A DNA stretch of 64,000 nt from Halicephalobus mephisto (lineage: Eukaryota; Nematoda; Chromadorea; Rhabditida; Panagrolaimidae), in the NCBI GenBank assembly GCA_009193035.1, contig SWDT01000064.1:62001-126000 (forward strand). The letters run 5' to 3'. The position numbers were made by a program, and so were the translations under genes. Below, piece by piece: positions 1 to 12,330 of this stretch (position 1 is the stretch's first letter; the number at the start of each line of letters is the position of its first letter). The notes under the pieces are model-generated. The model searched no databases. It had not been told where the DNA came from and saw nothing but the letters and a program-made list of their open reading frames with translations.

Positions 1-3000
1 AAGTTTCGAAATGGGCAAAAGAAAACAATTTTGAAACAAAAATGAACGAAAAAAAAAATCCATGGTATCAATGTTCGATGAGATTTCGGAAATCTCAAAA
101 AAAATTCAAAGGTCCTAGAGAAAAAAACATTCAAATTGTAAAAGTATCTTCTCCGGCAGAAACCACCCTGAACAAACCCTTGATTAATATTCTAGATCAA
201 AATTCAGAAAAACAAAAATGTTCGAAAAAAATTAAAAATACCGTATTTGAGGCTTTGGAAAATCACATCCAGGACCTAATCTTGCCTTTGGTGGATGAAC
301 TAAGGGCTTTTGGAACAGTTTGTTTTTTTCCTCGATGGATTCACTACGAAAAAATGATTCAAGTTTTCAATTTCACAGAAGAACCGTTTTTGAGAAGTCT
401 TCTGGTTACTGTAGCTAGAGCGGATTTTCAGAATTCTTTGAAAAAAATGAAAATAAAAATCCCAGGTTCCAAAGGAAGATTAATGTTCGGAATTTGCGAC
501 AAATCCAATCTTCTTCAATCAGGCCAAGTTTTCGTTCAGTATACTGTAGACGTCCGATCGAAGTATCCTTCTGAAAATTCCGAAACGAAAATTCATAAAG
601 GAAAAATTTTAATTACGAAAAATCCATCAATTGTTCCTGGTGATGTGAGGATTTTCGAAGCCGTGGACATCCCGGCTTTGGATGAATTCAAAGATTGTGT
701 TGTTTTTCCTTGTCATTGCCCCAGGCCACATCCGGACGAAATGGCCGGGTCGGATCTGGACGGGGACGAATATTCAGTTTACTTCGATCCGGGACTTTTT
801 CCAGAAAAAAACGAAAAAGCTTCTGATTTTACTCCTGAAAATCGAAAAATAAATTTTCAAAATTCAGAAATTGAAATAATGAAAAATTTAACTTTAAAAG
901 CGACAGAATTTTTTACAAATTATATTAAACAAGATTCCATAGGAAACATAGCCAATGCTCATCTGGCAAACAGCGATCTCTACGGATTAGAAGCTCCGCA
1001 TTGTCGTGAAATCGCAAAAAAACAAAACATGGCCGTCGATTTTCCAAAGTCTGGAATTCCTCCGGAAAAATTAACCAAAAATTGGACTGATGGAATTCCT
1101 CCAGAAGTTCCGGAGAGATTCCCCAGCTTCATGAGGAAAGAACAAAGACCCGGATACAGAAGCAAACGACTTCTGGGAGATCTTCATCTGTAAGTTTCTA
1201 AAATCACACTTTTATAAAAATTAAGAATTTTTAAAATTATTTTTTAAATAAAAATAGGATTTTTAAAGTTAATTTTTTTTATAAAAATAGGATTTTTAAA
1301 ATTAATTTTTTTTATAAAAATTAGAGTTTTTCGAAATTTTTTTTTATAAAAATTAGAGTTTTTAAAATTATTTTTTTTATAAAAGTTAAGAATTTTTAAA
1401 ATTATTTTTTTAGTGAAAATTAGAAATTTTTTAAAATTAGTTTTTTTTATAAAAATTAGAATTTTTTTGAAATTATTTTTGAAAATAAAAATTAGAATTT
1501 TTTTAAATCATTTTTTTTATAAAAGTTAAGAATTTTTAAAATTATCTTTTTAAATAAAAATAGGATTTTTAAAATTAATTTTTTTTATAAAAATTAGAAT
1601 TTTTTTAAAATTATTTTTGAAAATAAAAATTAGAATTTTTTAAATTATAATAATTGAATTTTAGGGACGTAATGACTTGGTCAGAGTTGGCGGAATACGA
1701 AGCAAAAATTTCGAATGAAACTCTTCCAGAAATCGACCCGGATTTGGTGGTTGAAGGATCCGAGAAGTACATCCGGACGGCCACCGAAGATTTCAAAATT
1801 TATTCGACTTTTGTAAACAGCATTTTGGAAAAATACGGTTTAACTTCAGAATCAGAATTGTTTTCTGGAAGTTACATATCCATGAAAAAACGGACAAACG
1901 AGGATTCAGATGACATGTCATTTTTTACAGTAAAAAATTCGATCGAAACTGAATTTTTAGAAAATTTCGAAATTAGTAGAAAAAAATTTTTCGAAGAATT
2001 TGGAGGAATTAAAAATTTGACAAATTTTGAAAAAGAAAAATTAAACGAATCGAGGGAAATTTGTCAAAGATTTTCGAAAAATCCCCCGAGGGAACTCCAG
2101 CAGAAGGCCAGTGCTTACTACAGGGTGGCCTACAGTACCCAAAAACGCCTCAGTTTCGCCTGGATCGTCAGCGATATTTTAATTTTTTTAAAAAAGAAAA
2201 AAATTATGGAATTTCGAAAAAATTTTTCATTAAATTCTCTAGAAAAAAAATTGACGAATTTTATTTTGGATTTTTTTAATTTAGAAAAAAATCAAATTGA
2301 ATTTTATAAATTCAAAGAAAAATTAAAAAATCAAAAAACTTTTTTGAGTGTTTCGAAATACTGTAGAATCTACCAAGGATTGGAGGAAATTATTTTTTTC
2401 TTCAGATGTTGGGCCGAAAAACAAAAAATTAAAGACGTAAAAATGGAAGAATTGGATTTATTTATTATTTTATTCGGATTGGGAAAACTGGATTCCAAAC
2501 GAGGTGGATGGCTAGAGGTCAGTTACTTTATTTTATTAAAATTAAAATTTCTACTTTTTATTTTTTATTTTTTATTTAAAAAAAATTATTTTAATAAAAT
2601 TCAATTTTTTTATTTAAAAAAATTATTTTATTAAAATTAAAATTTCTACTTTTTATTTTTTATTTTTTATTTAAAAAAAATTATTTTATTAAAATTAAAA
2701 TTTTTATTTTTTATTTAAAAAAAATTATTTTATTAAAGTTTCTACTTTTTATTTAAAAAAAATTACTTTATTAAAATTCATAAAATTTTTATTTTTTATT
2801 TTAAAAAAATTATTTTAATAAAATTCAATTTTTTTATTTAAAAAAATTATTTTATTAAAATTTAAATTTCTACTTTTTATTTTTTATTTTTTATTTAAGA
2901 AAAATTATTTTAATAAAATTCAATTTTTTTATGTTAAAAAAATTACTTTATTAAAATTTATAAAATTTTTATTTTTTATTTTAAAAAAATTATTTTATTA

Positions 3001-3915
3001 AAATTCAATTTTTTTATTTAAAAAAATTACTTTATTAAAATTCATAAAATTTTAATTTTTTTTATTTTTATTTTTAAAAAAATTATTTTATTGAAGTTTA
3101 TAAAATCTAAATTTCAATTTTTTCGTTTTAAGGCAAAATTTAAAATTTTATTCTTAATTTAGATAAAAAATAGAAAATTTAGAAAAAAATAAAAAAATTT
3201 TTAATTTTATTTAATTTTGACCTTAATGCGAAAATTCGAATTTTAAATTCAACATTGACGAATTTAAGGAAAATAAAAAATTAATAAAAATATGATTTTT
3301 TAGGATTCAGAAACTACTGTAGAAAAAACCGACCTTCATTTCAGAATCGGAGGAATCGGAAAAATTTTCTTCGAAATTATCGAATTTATGACGACTCGGA
3401 AATTCGGATATCCTGAATTTTTCACTTTTACAGTATCCGGAGATTCACTGAACTGGTCCCGAAGCCAATGTTTGAATCTCCATCTGACTTCGATGAACAC
3501 TTTTTTTCCGATGGCCTTCAGCAGGCGCTTTTCTGTTCTTCCTGGATTTCTGAACGAACAACTTCCAAAAAATTCCATCGAAGGATCCATTTTCGTTCTT
3601 GAAGTTCCTAATTATGATTACTGTATCGACATGTTGAAAATCATCGCTTCTAAATCCGGATTAGACAGAATTTCAACGAAAAAAAATCAAGAAGGAAAAT
3701 TTGGAAAAAATAAAATTTCGATTTTGCCCGTGGGGACCTTCGCTTCAATCCAGAAGTTTAAACGACTTCTGACAGTGGAGCCGGATTTAGAAGAACCTAA
3801 TTTCGAAAAAAGATCAAGGGATTTATCTGATCAACTTTTCAAAAAAATCAAATTCTACAGTAGAGACGATACCAGCATCGACCAACCCTTCGACCCTCAT
3901 CTAGAAGATCTCTGA
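1..3915 (+). CDS. RNA-dependent RNA polymerase (EGO-1/RRF family), 3' part
   Basis: Cellular RdRP that in nematodes copies target RNA into secondary small RNAs for RNA interference. The gene runs in from the left edge: the frame is open from base 3 with no stop before the first ATG at 42. My exons are <1-1189, 1665-2517 and 3304-3915 (TGA); phases join correctly (CT|G at the first junction, phase 0 at the second). The catalytic signature is plain near 740-770: RPHPDEMAGSDLDGDEY, the DLDGD motif binding the metal ions. Upstream are family blocks such as QVFVQYT, LITKNP and VPGDVRIFEAVDIP. Downstream, DSIGNIANAHLANSD and AVDFPKSG are also typical. The N-terminal half is outside the window. I cannot say which paralogue (ego-1, rrf-1 or rrf-3) this is. 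The C-terminal two exons are rich in Lys and Phe and less conserved. It is convergent with MUT-7, another RNAi gene. Confidence 0.93.
2518..3303 (+). repeat. AT-rich repetitive intron of the RdRP gene
   Basis: This 786-bp intron is almost wholly A and T. It is built from degenerate tandem copies of a roughly 60-80-bp unit containing TTTTTTATTTAAAAAAATTA and ATTAAAATT. The preceding intron (1190-1664) has a similar texture with a different unit around TTTTTTATAAAAATTAG. I see no coding potential in either. Confidence 0.7.
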
Positions 3916-4140
3916 AGTCTTTTACCATCATCTAGAAGATTTCAGAAATCTTTATCCTCTTTTAAAAGATCCCTGAAATCTTCTATCATCATCTAGAAGA
4001 TTTCAAAAATCTTTATCTTCTTTTAAAAGATCTCTGAAATCTTCTATCATCATTTAGAAAATCTTTGAAATCTTCTATCATCATCTAGAAGATTTCAGAA
4101 ATCCTCAATCATCCTCTAGAAAACTTCTGAAATCTCTCTG
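3916..4140 (+). repeat. Tandem repeat between convergent RdRP and MUT-7 genes
   Basis: Immediately after the RdRP stop lies an imperfect tandem array with a unit of about 60 bp, itself made of two half units. Each contains the core CATCATCTAGAAGATTTC and a variant of GATCTCTGAAATCTTCTAT. It makes up most of the 316 bp between the two convergent stop codons, so it probably falls in 3' UTR on one or both strands. Confidence 0.7.
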
Positions 4141-4231
4141 TATAACTATTGTCCCGTTTATTAGAATTTGCAGTAATTAAAAATTTACGTCCAAAACTGC
4201 CAACTATATAACCATGAAAAACCAATAGTTC

Positions 4232-7200
4232 TCAAATGAGTGAGAAAAACAGAGGAAGAGGAATCTTCGTCGGAGGCTGAGCAGCGATCAACTCCTTCAA
4301 ATCCAACTTCTTTTCTTCACACCAGTCGATGAACTTGTCCATCAACATCAGCATACAATACGCGTCCAGAGCAGCATACTGGGTCTAAAATTATATAAAA
4401 TTAAAAATTAAATTTTTCTATAAAATTAAAAATTAAAGTTTTTTATAAAATTAAAAATTAAATTTTTTTATAAAATTAAAAATTAAAGTTTTTTATAAAA
4501 TTAAAATAAAGAATTGAGATTTTTATAAAAAAAATTTAAAATCTTTATAAAATTATTTCGATATCAAGTTTTTCAATTTTTTTTAAATCCATAATTTTAA
4601 ATTTCAAATTTCAAAAATTTAAATTATTCCGGTAAATTTCAAAAATAAAATTTTTTAAAGATTATTTTTAATTTTAAAATTCTCACCTGACTTTCCCGTA
4701 ATGGCCTTCTGTTCCAGACGGAGCACTGCTCACCTTTGTCTAGAGTTTTGCCCAAAACACGTCCACAAACTGCCGAAAGTCCCATAAATTTTATTTCACT
4801 TTGCAAAATTCCATCATCTATTTCGTTTTTTTTAAGATTATCCCGTTCTATAAGTTCTTGCAACAAGCCAGTTTTCATCTCTGGCGTTCTAAAAGGATGT
4901 TCTTCCACAAAATCAGGATCATCCAATTCTGCTTGTAGTTTGGCAATTTCTGGATTTGGTTCAAATGCAGTAATTGAAGATTTAACAAGACCACTGAGAG
5001 ATCCAATTTCTTGTTTTCCACGTTTCACCAACTAAAAATTAAAAGTTATTAAAAATAAAAAAAACACAAAAATTTAGAAAATCAAAATTATTTAAAAATA
5101 AACATTACTTAAAAAGTTTTAAATTATTTTTTAAAATTCAAATTATTTAAAAATTTAAAATATTCTAAAAATCAAAATTTTAGAAAATCAAAATTATTTA
5201 AAAATAAACATTACTTAAAAAGTTGTAAATTATTTTTAAAAATTCAAATTATTTTAGAAATTTAAAATATTCTAAAAATCAAAATTATTTAAAAATAAGC
5301 ATTACTTAAAAAGTTGTAAATTATTTTTAAAAATTCAAATTATTTAAAAATTTAAAATAGCCTAAAAAGCGAAATTATTTAAAAATAAACATTACTTAAA
5401 AAGTTGTAAATTATTTTTAAAAATTCAAATTATTTTTAAAATTTAAAATATTCTAAAAATCAAAATTACTAAAAAATCTAAATTCTTTTAAAAATAAAAA
5501 ACTTAAATTATTAGAAATTTAAAATATAAAACTTACTTCATTAAATAAAGATTGAATACAAATTAACTTATTCGGCTCATACAAAGCTTTACATCTAGGT
5601 GAGCAACCACGTAATTGATGAAGATCTTCTGTAAATTTAAATCCAATTTTCACCAATTTCTTATTACTAAAAAGTGTATTTAAAAACGATTCCAATTCTT
5701 TTGATCCCGAACAAACATCCATGTCAATAATATACACGATATCCCTCAGGGCAAGTTGCAGAATTGACGCTCTAGATCTCACCAAATAAGGACTCCATTC
5801 CGCATCCAATCCGACATAGGGATAACTTGTATCTTCCCATTTACTAAGATCAAAACTGAGAATTTTCAATTGATTCGGTTTGTCTACAAATTTAACTTTG
5901 ATATCTTTCGGTAATTCCAAAAATTTCGAATTCGAAGATTCATGTAAATTTCCGTCCTTAAAAGGAAGGGACAAAGAAGGTTCTTTTTTAGGATCGAATT
6001 TCCTGACGAGATTAGCAATTGGCATCTGATTGTGATTTTTCTCTAGTAGCTTCACTACCGTATTCTTGATCGAAGGTCTAGCTCGAATAACATGATATAT
6101 CAAATCCAAAAGTTGCTCATCATTAACTTCGTTTTTTTTAAATCTTTTGAACAAAGTTGCTTTAATAATTCCAATAGCCATTCCAGCATCAATAAACTTG
6201 CCTTGTCGATTTTCTGAAAATACAGTACTATTATAAAAAGTAAATTCTTATAAAATTTCTCCGATATAAATTTCTGGAAATTTTAAAAACAAAAATAAAC
6301 TAAAATTTAGATTTCCTATAATCATTTCGTAATCTTATACTATTTCGAAATCAATTTTCTGGAACTATATTTCTTCTAGATAGATTTAAAACTTTACGAA
6401 TTAGAATATATAAGGTATAAAACTTTCTGAATCAGAGTATATAAGGGATAGAGCCTTCTGAATCAGATTACACAAAATATAGAACCTTCTGAATTAGAAT
6501 ATATAAAGTATAGGAACTTCTGAATCAGAATATATAAAGTACAGGAACTTCTGAATATCCTCAGGGATTAAGGATCATATATGAAAATATTGACAAATAT
6601 TCATAAAATAACACCCAAATAGCCCATCACAGATGGGTTACTTTGTTTAAACACAAATTATAAAAAATTCAAAACTTACGGTGTCTCAAGTCAGACATCA
6701 ATTCCAGCAAGTTATTCCTAAAAACGTCAAATGGCGGATCTGGTTTTCCTTCTCGATGGGTGTACTTGTGGTACATCTCAGTATACTCATGATTAGATCG
6801 TTGCCAAGTCACTTCAGCATTTATTAAAATTTCTCTTATCTTATCTCTTTGTTCTTCAGGAAATGGAGCAGCATAAGATTCAATTTCACTTGCACTAACT
6901 TTGCCTAATAATATACATTGTGGAAGGAGATCGTCCCAAAGTGGCAGTGTGTTGAAAACAGTTTGACTCATAACAGACAAAAGAGAGGAAAAACTGGCTC
7001 GTCCTCCATCCGCGAGTTCCTTGATAACAGCGACAACCCTCGTCGGCGGCAAATCCAGAGCTTTCATCGCAAGATTTAACATTTTCAAACTCGGCGGAAA
7101 TTCCATAGATCCAATAGTTTTGATAATTTCGGTTTTTTCTTCTTCAGAAAAGTCAAACGGACACTAAAAAACATAATTAACAGAGCAAAACAGATTCAAA

Positions 7201-7943
7201 ACTTACGAATACTCCGTTCGAAGAAATTTTTGCATTTCCCGCAGAATCGGTACCGTTTTGATCAAGTTCTCCGGTTTCAGACGCCGTTTGAGGTTGGTTT
7301 TTCTTGGCGTTCTTTGTACTGTACATCATCCCCAGAATCCAAGAAAAAAAAGACTAAAAAATTAAAATTGTTTAATAAAGTTAAAATTTCCGAAAAAATT
7401 TACATATAAAAAAGATGAAATTTTAGAATAAAAGTGATATATCGAAAAATAGAAATTTTCAAAAAAATCATATATAAAAAAGATGAAATTTTAGAATGAA
7501 ATTGATATATCGAAAAATTACAGAGAAATTTAAATTTTCGAAAACATTCATATATGAAAAAATAAAAATTCTAAAGTTGATATATTGAAAAAATTTGAAT
7601 TTTCGAATAAAAGTCAAAAAATCGGAAATTCATATGTGAAAAATAAAAATTTTAAAAATTAAAATTACCAAAAACTAACCTGAGTGACGACATGCGAGAG
7701 TTTTACCTCGTTTTTGACCATATAGACGTTGAATTTCTGAGTTTTCTGTGTGTGTTCTAATAAAGAAATAAAGTATTTTACTAATTTTTCCTGAGGCACT
7801 TTGGAGAAAATATTTTCACCGAGTTCTCGTCGTTTACTTTTTTGCTGTTGCTGAATCGAGTTGATCAGAAGGCTGGTAGCACGTTCGAAATCGTCGTCGA
7901 TCACAAAGTCGCCATTCAAGGCGAACTCTGAACCCGTAGGCAT
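4232..7943 (-). CDS. mut-7: MUT-7 / EXD3-type 3'-5' exonuclease
   Basis: DEDDy-type 3'-5' exonuclease of the MUT-7/EXD3 family; in worms MUT-7 works in mutator foci making secondary siRNAs and silencing transposons. Exons on the minus strand: 7943-7680, 7353-7207, 7163-6680, 6213-5537, 5031-4687 and 4384-4232, all phase-consistent, giving 689 residues. Active-site motifs: Exo I VGLDAEW (about residues 435-437), Exo II VKIGFKFTEDL, and Exo III YAALDAY in the last exon (Asp plus Tyr, the DEDDy type). The family block LDKGEQCSVWNRRPL precedes Exo III. The first ATG after a clear acceptor (7960) is MPTGSEF; an extra 5' exon is possible. It is shorter than I recall for C. elegans MUT-7 (about 910 residues), mostly in the N-terminal half. 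Intron 3 (6214-6679) belongs to the related-intron family described in the findings. Confidence 0.88.
6214..6679 (-). repeat. MUT-7 intron 3: internal tandem repeat plus shared intron module
   Basis: On the minus strand the first half carries about five copies of a roughly 45-bp unit (TCTGATTCAGAAGTTCCTAT followed by TATATA). The second half carries the module shared with other introns in the window: TTACGAAATGATTAT, then a CAGAAATTTATATCGG block, then TTTATAATAGTACTGT just before the acceptor. Confidence 0.6.
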
Positions 7944-7959
7944 TTCGAGTTCTTCAACC

Positions 7960-8300
7960 CTGAAAAATCCATATATCTTCAAAATTATAGAACATTATAA
8001 AAAGTTGGAAATCCATATATCTTCAAAATTTAGGATATTATAAAAAGTTAAAAATCTATATCGTCAAAGTTTAGGATATTATAGAAAATAAAAAATCCAT
8101 ATATCTTCAAAATTTAGGATATTATAAAAAGTTAAAAATCCATATATCTTAGAAGTTTAGGATATTATAAAAAATAAAAAATTCATATATCTTCGGAATT
8201 TAGGATATTATAAAAAGTTAAAAATTCATATATCTTAGAAGTTTAGGATATTATAAAAAGTTAAAAATTCATATATCTTAGAAGTTTAGGATATTACAAA
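7960..8300. repeat. Tandem repeat upstream of MUT-7
   Basis: About seven imperfect copies of a roughly 45-bp unit, with cores CATATATCTTCAAAATTTAG and GATATTATAAAAAGTTAAAA. The array begins right at the acceptor preceding the first coding exon of MUT-7, so it probably lies in a 5' intron or outron of that gene. Confidence 0.7.
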
Positions 8301-8894
8301 TGTCGAAAATTCCAAGATGAATCGATAAAAATCAAAAAAAAACCATCATCGGAAAAGGAGTGAGAACAATATTTCATTTTTTATCTTGAGACTCATTCCA
8401 ATGGGCCATATAAGCGGTAAATCGATAACGCGGTGAATCACGAAAGATCACGAGTTGCGAAGAAAAATAAAAAATCGTAAACTTTACATTTACTAATCAT
8501 TGAAAAACGTACTTTTATAGATATACGACGGGTATTTTTTATAATTTATACGTTTCGATATATGAACATGCTAATTTAGTCGAGGAAAAAATGTTCGAAG
8601 GTAAGCCGCGCGCGTTCGTTCTAAGACGGTTTCGTCATCTTGTCCAACGCTGAAGTAAACAAAACTGGCAAGTTACGAAATAACTAAAAAGTAAAAATTC
8701 GAAGATAATTGTAAATTTGATATAAAATTTCCATTTTAATTTCACCTACAACCCTAACCCCTACTCCTACCCTTGACCCCAACCCTGGTCGAACTTTCCC
8801 GGCTTTTTAAATTTTATAAATTACAAACATTAAAAAATAACAAAAATAACAAAAATTACACAATTTACAAAGTAAATTTTAAAAAATTAACTTT
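8301..8894. other. Intergenic region between MUT-7 and the small heat-shock gene
   Basis: No gene is recognised. The stretch 8390-8660 has more even base composition than its surroundings and includes a GCCGCGCGCGTTCG patch near 8606, so it may be the MUT-7 promoter and 5' leader. On the minus strand an acceptor-like TTTACTTCAG near 8650 is followed by a very short ORF that ends within a few codons. A CCCTAACCCC patch near 8755 is not telomeric in repeat structure. Confidence 0.4.
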
Positions 8895-9350
8895 TTACTT
8901 GTTCTCGATAGCCGATTGCTTGTCGCTGGGCTTGAACCCGATGGGGATCTGGCGTTTCTGCTGATCCTCGATAGCCAGCTTGGTTCCGTGGATTCTGAGA
9001 TAACCTTTGTCATCGATGTCGCATTTGATGGTTTCCTTGCGGACATCCTTCGGAACAGTGAGTTTTCTGACGAATGAACGATGAACAGATTCGTCCTTGG
9101 TGCTTTCGCGATGATCGGCGGTGATAACGAGCGAATCTTCGTCGAGATCCACTTTGAGTTCTTCTGGCTTGAATCCGGCCACGTTCACGGAGTAAGTGAA
9201 GTCGTCCTTCCCGATTCTGAAGTCACCAAGAGCCTCCTGGGGCACCATAAAGTGGCTGTCGTCGAGGAGCTCGTTGATCAAGTGGTCCATTTCGCGGAAA
9301 GGGTTCCAGCGACGGGAGACGCGGAACGGGTCGTAGAACATAAGAGACAT
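8895..9350 (-). CDS. Small heat-shock protein (alpha-crystallin/HSP-16 type)
   Basis: ATP-independent chaperone that binds unfolding proteins. It is a single-exon gene of 151 residues. The alpha-crystallin domain spans about residues 45-130 (FTYSVNVAGFKPEELKVDLD, then VHRSFVRKLTVPKDV and KGYLRI). A C-terminal IPI motif, used for oligomer contacts, follows (RQIPIGF). I chose MSLMFYDPF at 9350 because worm HSP-16 proteins begin this way; an in-frame ATG at 9377 would add nine residues. A TATA box lies 70 bp upstream. The N-terminal arm RRWNPFREMDHLINELL is typical of the family. Intronless structure, TATA box and nearby GAA/TTC pairs all fit heat induction. Confidence 0.95.
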   Translation of the reverse strand: MSLMFYDPFRVSRRWNPFREMDHLINELLDDSHFMVPQEALGDFRIGKDDFTYSVNVAGFKPEELKVDLDEDSLVITADHRESTKDESVHRSFVRKLTVPKDVRKETIKCDIDDKGYLRIHGTKLAIEDQQKRQIPIGFKPSDKQSAIENK

Positions 9351-9420
9351 CTCTATCCAAAGCAGAGCACAAACCAATATCCGAAGTAATCCAAAGTTGG
9401 AAACTGCCGCGTCGGTTCTG

Positions 9421-9428
9421 CTTTTATA
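9421..9428 (-). promoter_or_regulatory. TATA box of the small heat-shock gene
   Basis: TATAAAAG on the minus strand, about 70 bp before the chosen start codon and about 45 bp before the upstream in-frame ATG. This is the expected position for a strongly inducible heat-shock promoter. Confidence 0.75.
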
Positions 9429-9448
9429 TTAGTGCGAAAAAAACTCTC

Positions 9449-9577
9449 GAAAATTCCACAAAGTTCTCGCAGGAAGGTGGTTCGCAGGGAGTTGCGAAAG
9501 ACGGCTCTGGAAATTTCCCCGGAGTTCTCGCACAGAGGCGACTCGCAGCGAGCCACAGAAAGCGATTACGAAATTTC
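9449..9577 (-). promoter_or_regulatory. Heat-shock-element-like sites
   Basis: Three perfect GAA-NN-TTC pairs occur at 9449-9456 (GAAAATTC), 9510-9517 (GAAATTTC) and 9570-9577 (GAAATTTC). They lie among further isolated TTC and GAA triplets, just upstream of the TATA box. This is the inverted-pentamer pattern bound by HSF. The region is generally GAA/TTC rich, so not every match need be functional. Confidence 0.6.
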
Positions 9578-9839
9578 CGAAAAAAAAACACAAAGAAGTG
9601 GTTCGCGAGGAGCTGCGAAAGCGGTCCTGGGAATTCCTCGGAAACTTTCGCGGAAAGACAATTCAAAGTGAATTGCGAAAGATTATTCCGAAACTTCTTA
9701 AAAAATTTAGAATGAAGCATTTCGTAGAAAATTCCAAAGCAAAGTTCTGGAGAATCTTAAAAAGTATTTTGCATATTGGAACCTTGTAAAAAATGCAAAG
9801 AATAATTCTCGAAGATCTGTAAATCAACAATTAGTGAAA

Positions 9840-10180
9840 AATTGCAAAAAGTAATTTCGGAATTTGTTTAAAAACTTCGCAGATCATTGCGAAAGGTGAT
9901 TTTTGAATTTTCCGCAAACAATCACGAACGTCGATTTTTGAATTTTCCTGAAATTTCTCTACAGTTCGCAGATCATCGCGAAAAGTGATTTCGGAATTTG
10001 CTTAAAAACTTCGCAGATCATCGCGAAAGGTGATTTTTGAATTTTCCTGAAATTTCTCTACAGTTCGCAGATCATCGCGAAAGGTAATTTCGGAATTTGT
10101 TTAAAAACTTCGCAGATCATCGCGAAAGGTGATTTCGGAATTTGTTTAAAAATATCCACAATATCACGCAGATAATCGTG
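9840..10180. repeat. Tandem array upstream of the heat-shock gene
   Basis: About five imperfect copies of a unit containing GCAGATCATCGCGAAAGGTG followed by ATTTCGGAATTTG or ATTTTTGAATTTTCC. The CGCGAAA and GCGAAAG cores also recur in the promoter-proximal part (9430-9700). No coding signal. Confidence 0.65.
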
Positions 10181-10840
10181 AAAGACATTTCTGTATATTT
10201 CGCCCATGTTTGCGAAGAAAAACAACTTTTTGAATTTTACGTTTCGTCTTTTCCTCTGGCAACGGAATGGAAATAAATGCTTTTTTGGTACAGACGCGAT
10301 CAAAAAAGACAATTTTGGTTTCTAATTATTAAAAAAGGCTCAATGAGTCTAGCGAAATTTTGCAAAAAATAATTTTAGTTTTTTTAAATTGATTTATATC
10401 GTTAGATTTTTATTTTTATTTTTTTAAAATAAAAATTTAGAAACCTTTGATGAAAATGGTAATTATTTTTCACGGATAATTGCCCCAAAATGGCCAAATT
10501 TAAATTTTTGCGTAAAACTAAATCGAAAAAATTGAAAAAAATCGAAAATTTATAAAATTTTCCAAAAACAGTCACTATCCTGGATTAGTACTTAGCCTCG
10601 TCCTGGACTTTGTTAATGATTTTTTTCGAAATTTGCATTTATAAAAAACAGACAAATCCGATTTGCAATTTTAACAAAAAAGATGAAACTGGTCTCGTTC
10701 GTACATGAATCAATTTTTTCACGCTTCTGCGGATTCTGAAAGCGTCCGTTTGTTCAATTTGGCAAAGAATTCAACGCCAATGAGCCTCGAAGGTTTTTTA
10801 TAAAAATCCTGTTATTATAAAAATAAAAAATAATTTTTTT
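10181..10840. other. Intergenic region, nothing recognised
   Basis: AT-rich sequence with scattered unremarkable ORFs and no consistent splice or coding pattern. Confidence 0.5.
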
Positions 10841-11130
10841 TCACAAAAGGGTCCTGACGAGAATTTTCAGAAAATTTTAGAAAAGATCGAAAATCGATGT
10901 TTTAAATTTTGATTTTTTTAAATTATGAAAAATTTTAAAAACGTGATTTTTTAAAAAATAAAAAATAATTTTTTTTTACAAAACGGTCCTGACGAGAATT
11001 TTCAGAAAATTTTAGAAAAGACCGAAAATCGATGTTTTAAATTTTGATTTTTTTAAATTATGAAAAATTTTAAAAACGTGATTTTTAAAAAAATTAAAAA
11101 TAATTTTTTTTCACAAAATGGTCTTGATGG
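10840..11130. repeat. Tandem repeat, about 120-bp unit
   Basis: About two and a half copies of a unit that runs from TTTTTTTTCACAAAAGGGTC through GACGAGAATTTTCAGAAAAT and ends in TTTTAAAAACGTGATTTTT. The copies are nearly identical, so the array is young. Confidence 0.75.
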
Positions 11131-11810
11131 AAATTTTCGGGAATTTTCAGAATTTTGGTTTTAGGTAATTTTAGAAGCTTCTATGGTATTTTTCAAAATT
11201 TCGTATTTTTTTAATGAATTCTAGAAAAATCCAGAAGCTTTTGTAGAATTCTAGAAGGCTTCAGATTCCTTCATTGGGTTCTAGAAAATCCTAAATCTCA
11301 AATTAAAAAAAATTAAAACCAAATTTTTCGAAAATGATCTTGTTAAAAATTTTCAGAATCTCCAGAATTCTAATTTTTCTAAAACTTCCTACTGTATTTC
11401 AGAAATCCCGAAAACTTCATATTTTATGCATTTTTTAAATTATTTGTTTTTTTATTTTTTTAAAAATTGTTTTTTTTAAATTATTTATTTTTTAAAAATT
11501 GTTTATTTTTTTTTTTGAAATTCTAAAAAAATTAATTTTTTCATTAATTGCCAAAAATGAGTTCATAAAAAATCCCGAAAATCAGCTGAGGTGAGGAAAT
11601 CCAGAACACGACCTGGATAGACATAAAAGAACATCTTCGTTATTTTAGGTAATTAAAAACTGTTTTCAAAAGATCAAGGATGACGTCTGCCACTTGAAAA
11701 AAGAAAAGCCGATTCTGGATTGTCTTTAAAAAATCACATTTTCCACTTGGGACACACTAGATGACTTTTTAAAATTTAATTGTAACACAAAAATTATTTT
11801 CACAATATCC
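11130..11810. other. Intergenic region, nothing recognised
   Basis: Degenerate sequence with many TCTAGAA and TTTTAAAAA words. No gene or structured element could be supported. Confidence 0.45.
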
Positions 11811-12330
11811 TGAGAAAATTGTCTCAGCACGAAAATTCGGAACTTTCCAGTCAAGACCAGAAAGTACAAAAATTAATTTTATATATTTTTAAAATTCTAA
11901 AATCATCTAGAGGATTTTCAATTACGGTATTTTTAAAAATACGAAGTTTTTAAAACCAATTTTCGAAAAACTGTCTCAGCACGAAAATTCGGAACTTTCC
12001 AGTCAAGACCAGAAAGTACAAAAATTAATTTTATATATTTTTAAAATTCTAAAATCGTCTAGAAGATTTTCAATTACGGTATTTTTAAAAATACGAAGTT
12101 TTTAAAACCAAATTTCGAAAAATTGTCTCTGCACGAAAATTCGGAACTTTCCAGTCGAGACCGAAAAGTACAAAAATTAATTATATATATTTTTAAAATT
12201 CTAAAATCGTCTAGAAGATTTTCAATTACGGTATTTTTAAAAATACGTAGTTTTTAAAACCAAATTTCTAAAAATTGTCTCAGCACGAAAATTCGGAACT
12301 TTCCAGTCGAGACCGAACATAAAATTTTTC
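11810..12330. repeat. Tandem repeat, about 149-bp unit, four copies
   Basis: Four copies begin near 11815, 11965, 12115 and 12270 with AATTGTCTCAGCACGAAAAT and contain TCGGAACTTTCCAGTC and CAATTACGGTATTTTTAAA. Copies differ at only a few positions; the last is truncated. The CAGCACGAAAAT word also occurs in the array at 52.3-52.8 kb. Confidence 0.8.

Noticed and set aside
8747..8790. Telomere-like CCCTAACCCC patch
   Set aside because: Irregular pyrimidine-rich sequence without tandem TTAGGC-type units.
9432..9789. Several overlapping Arg/Ser-rich ORFs upstream of the small heat-shock gene
   Set aside because: They overlap the promoter with its GAA/TTC sites and show no family features; likely chance in a GC-richer patch.
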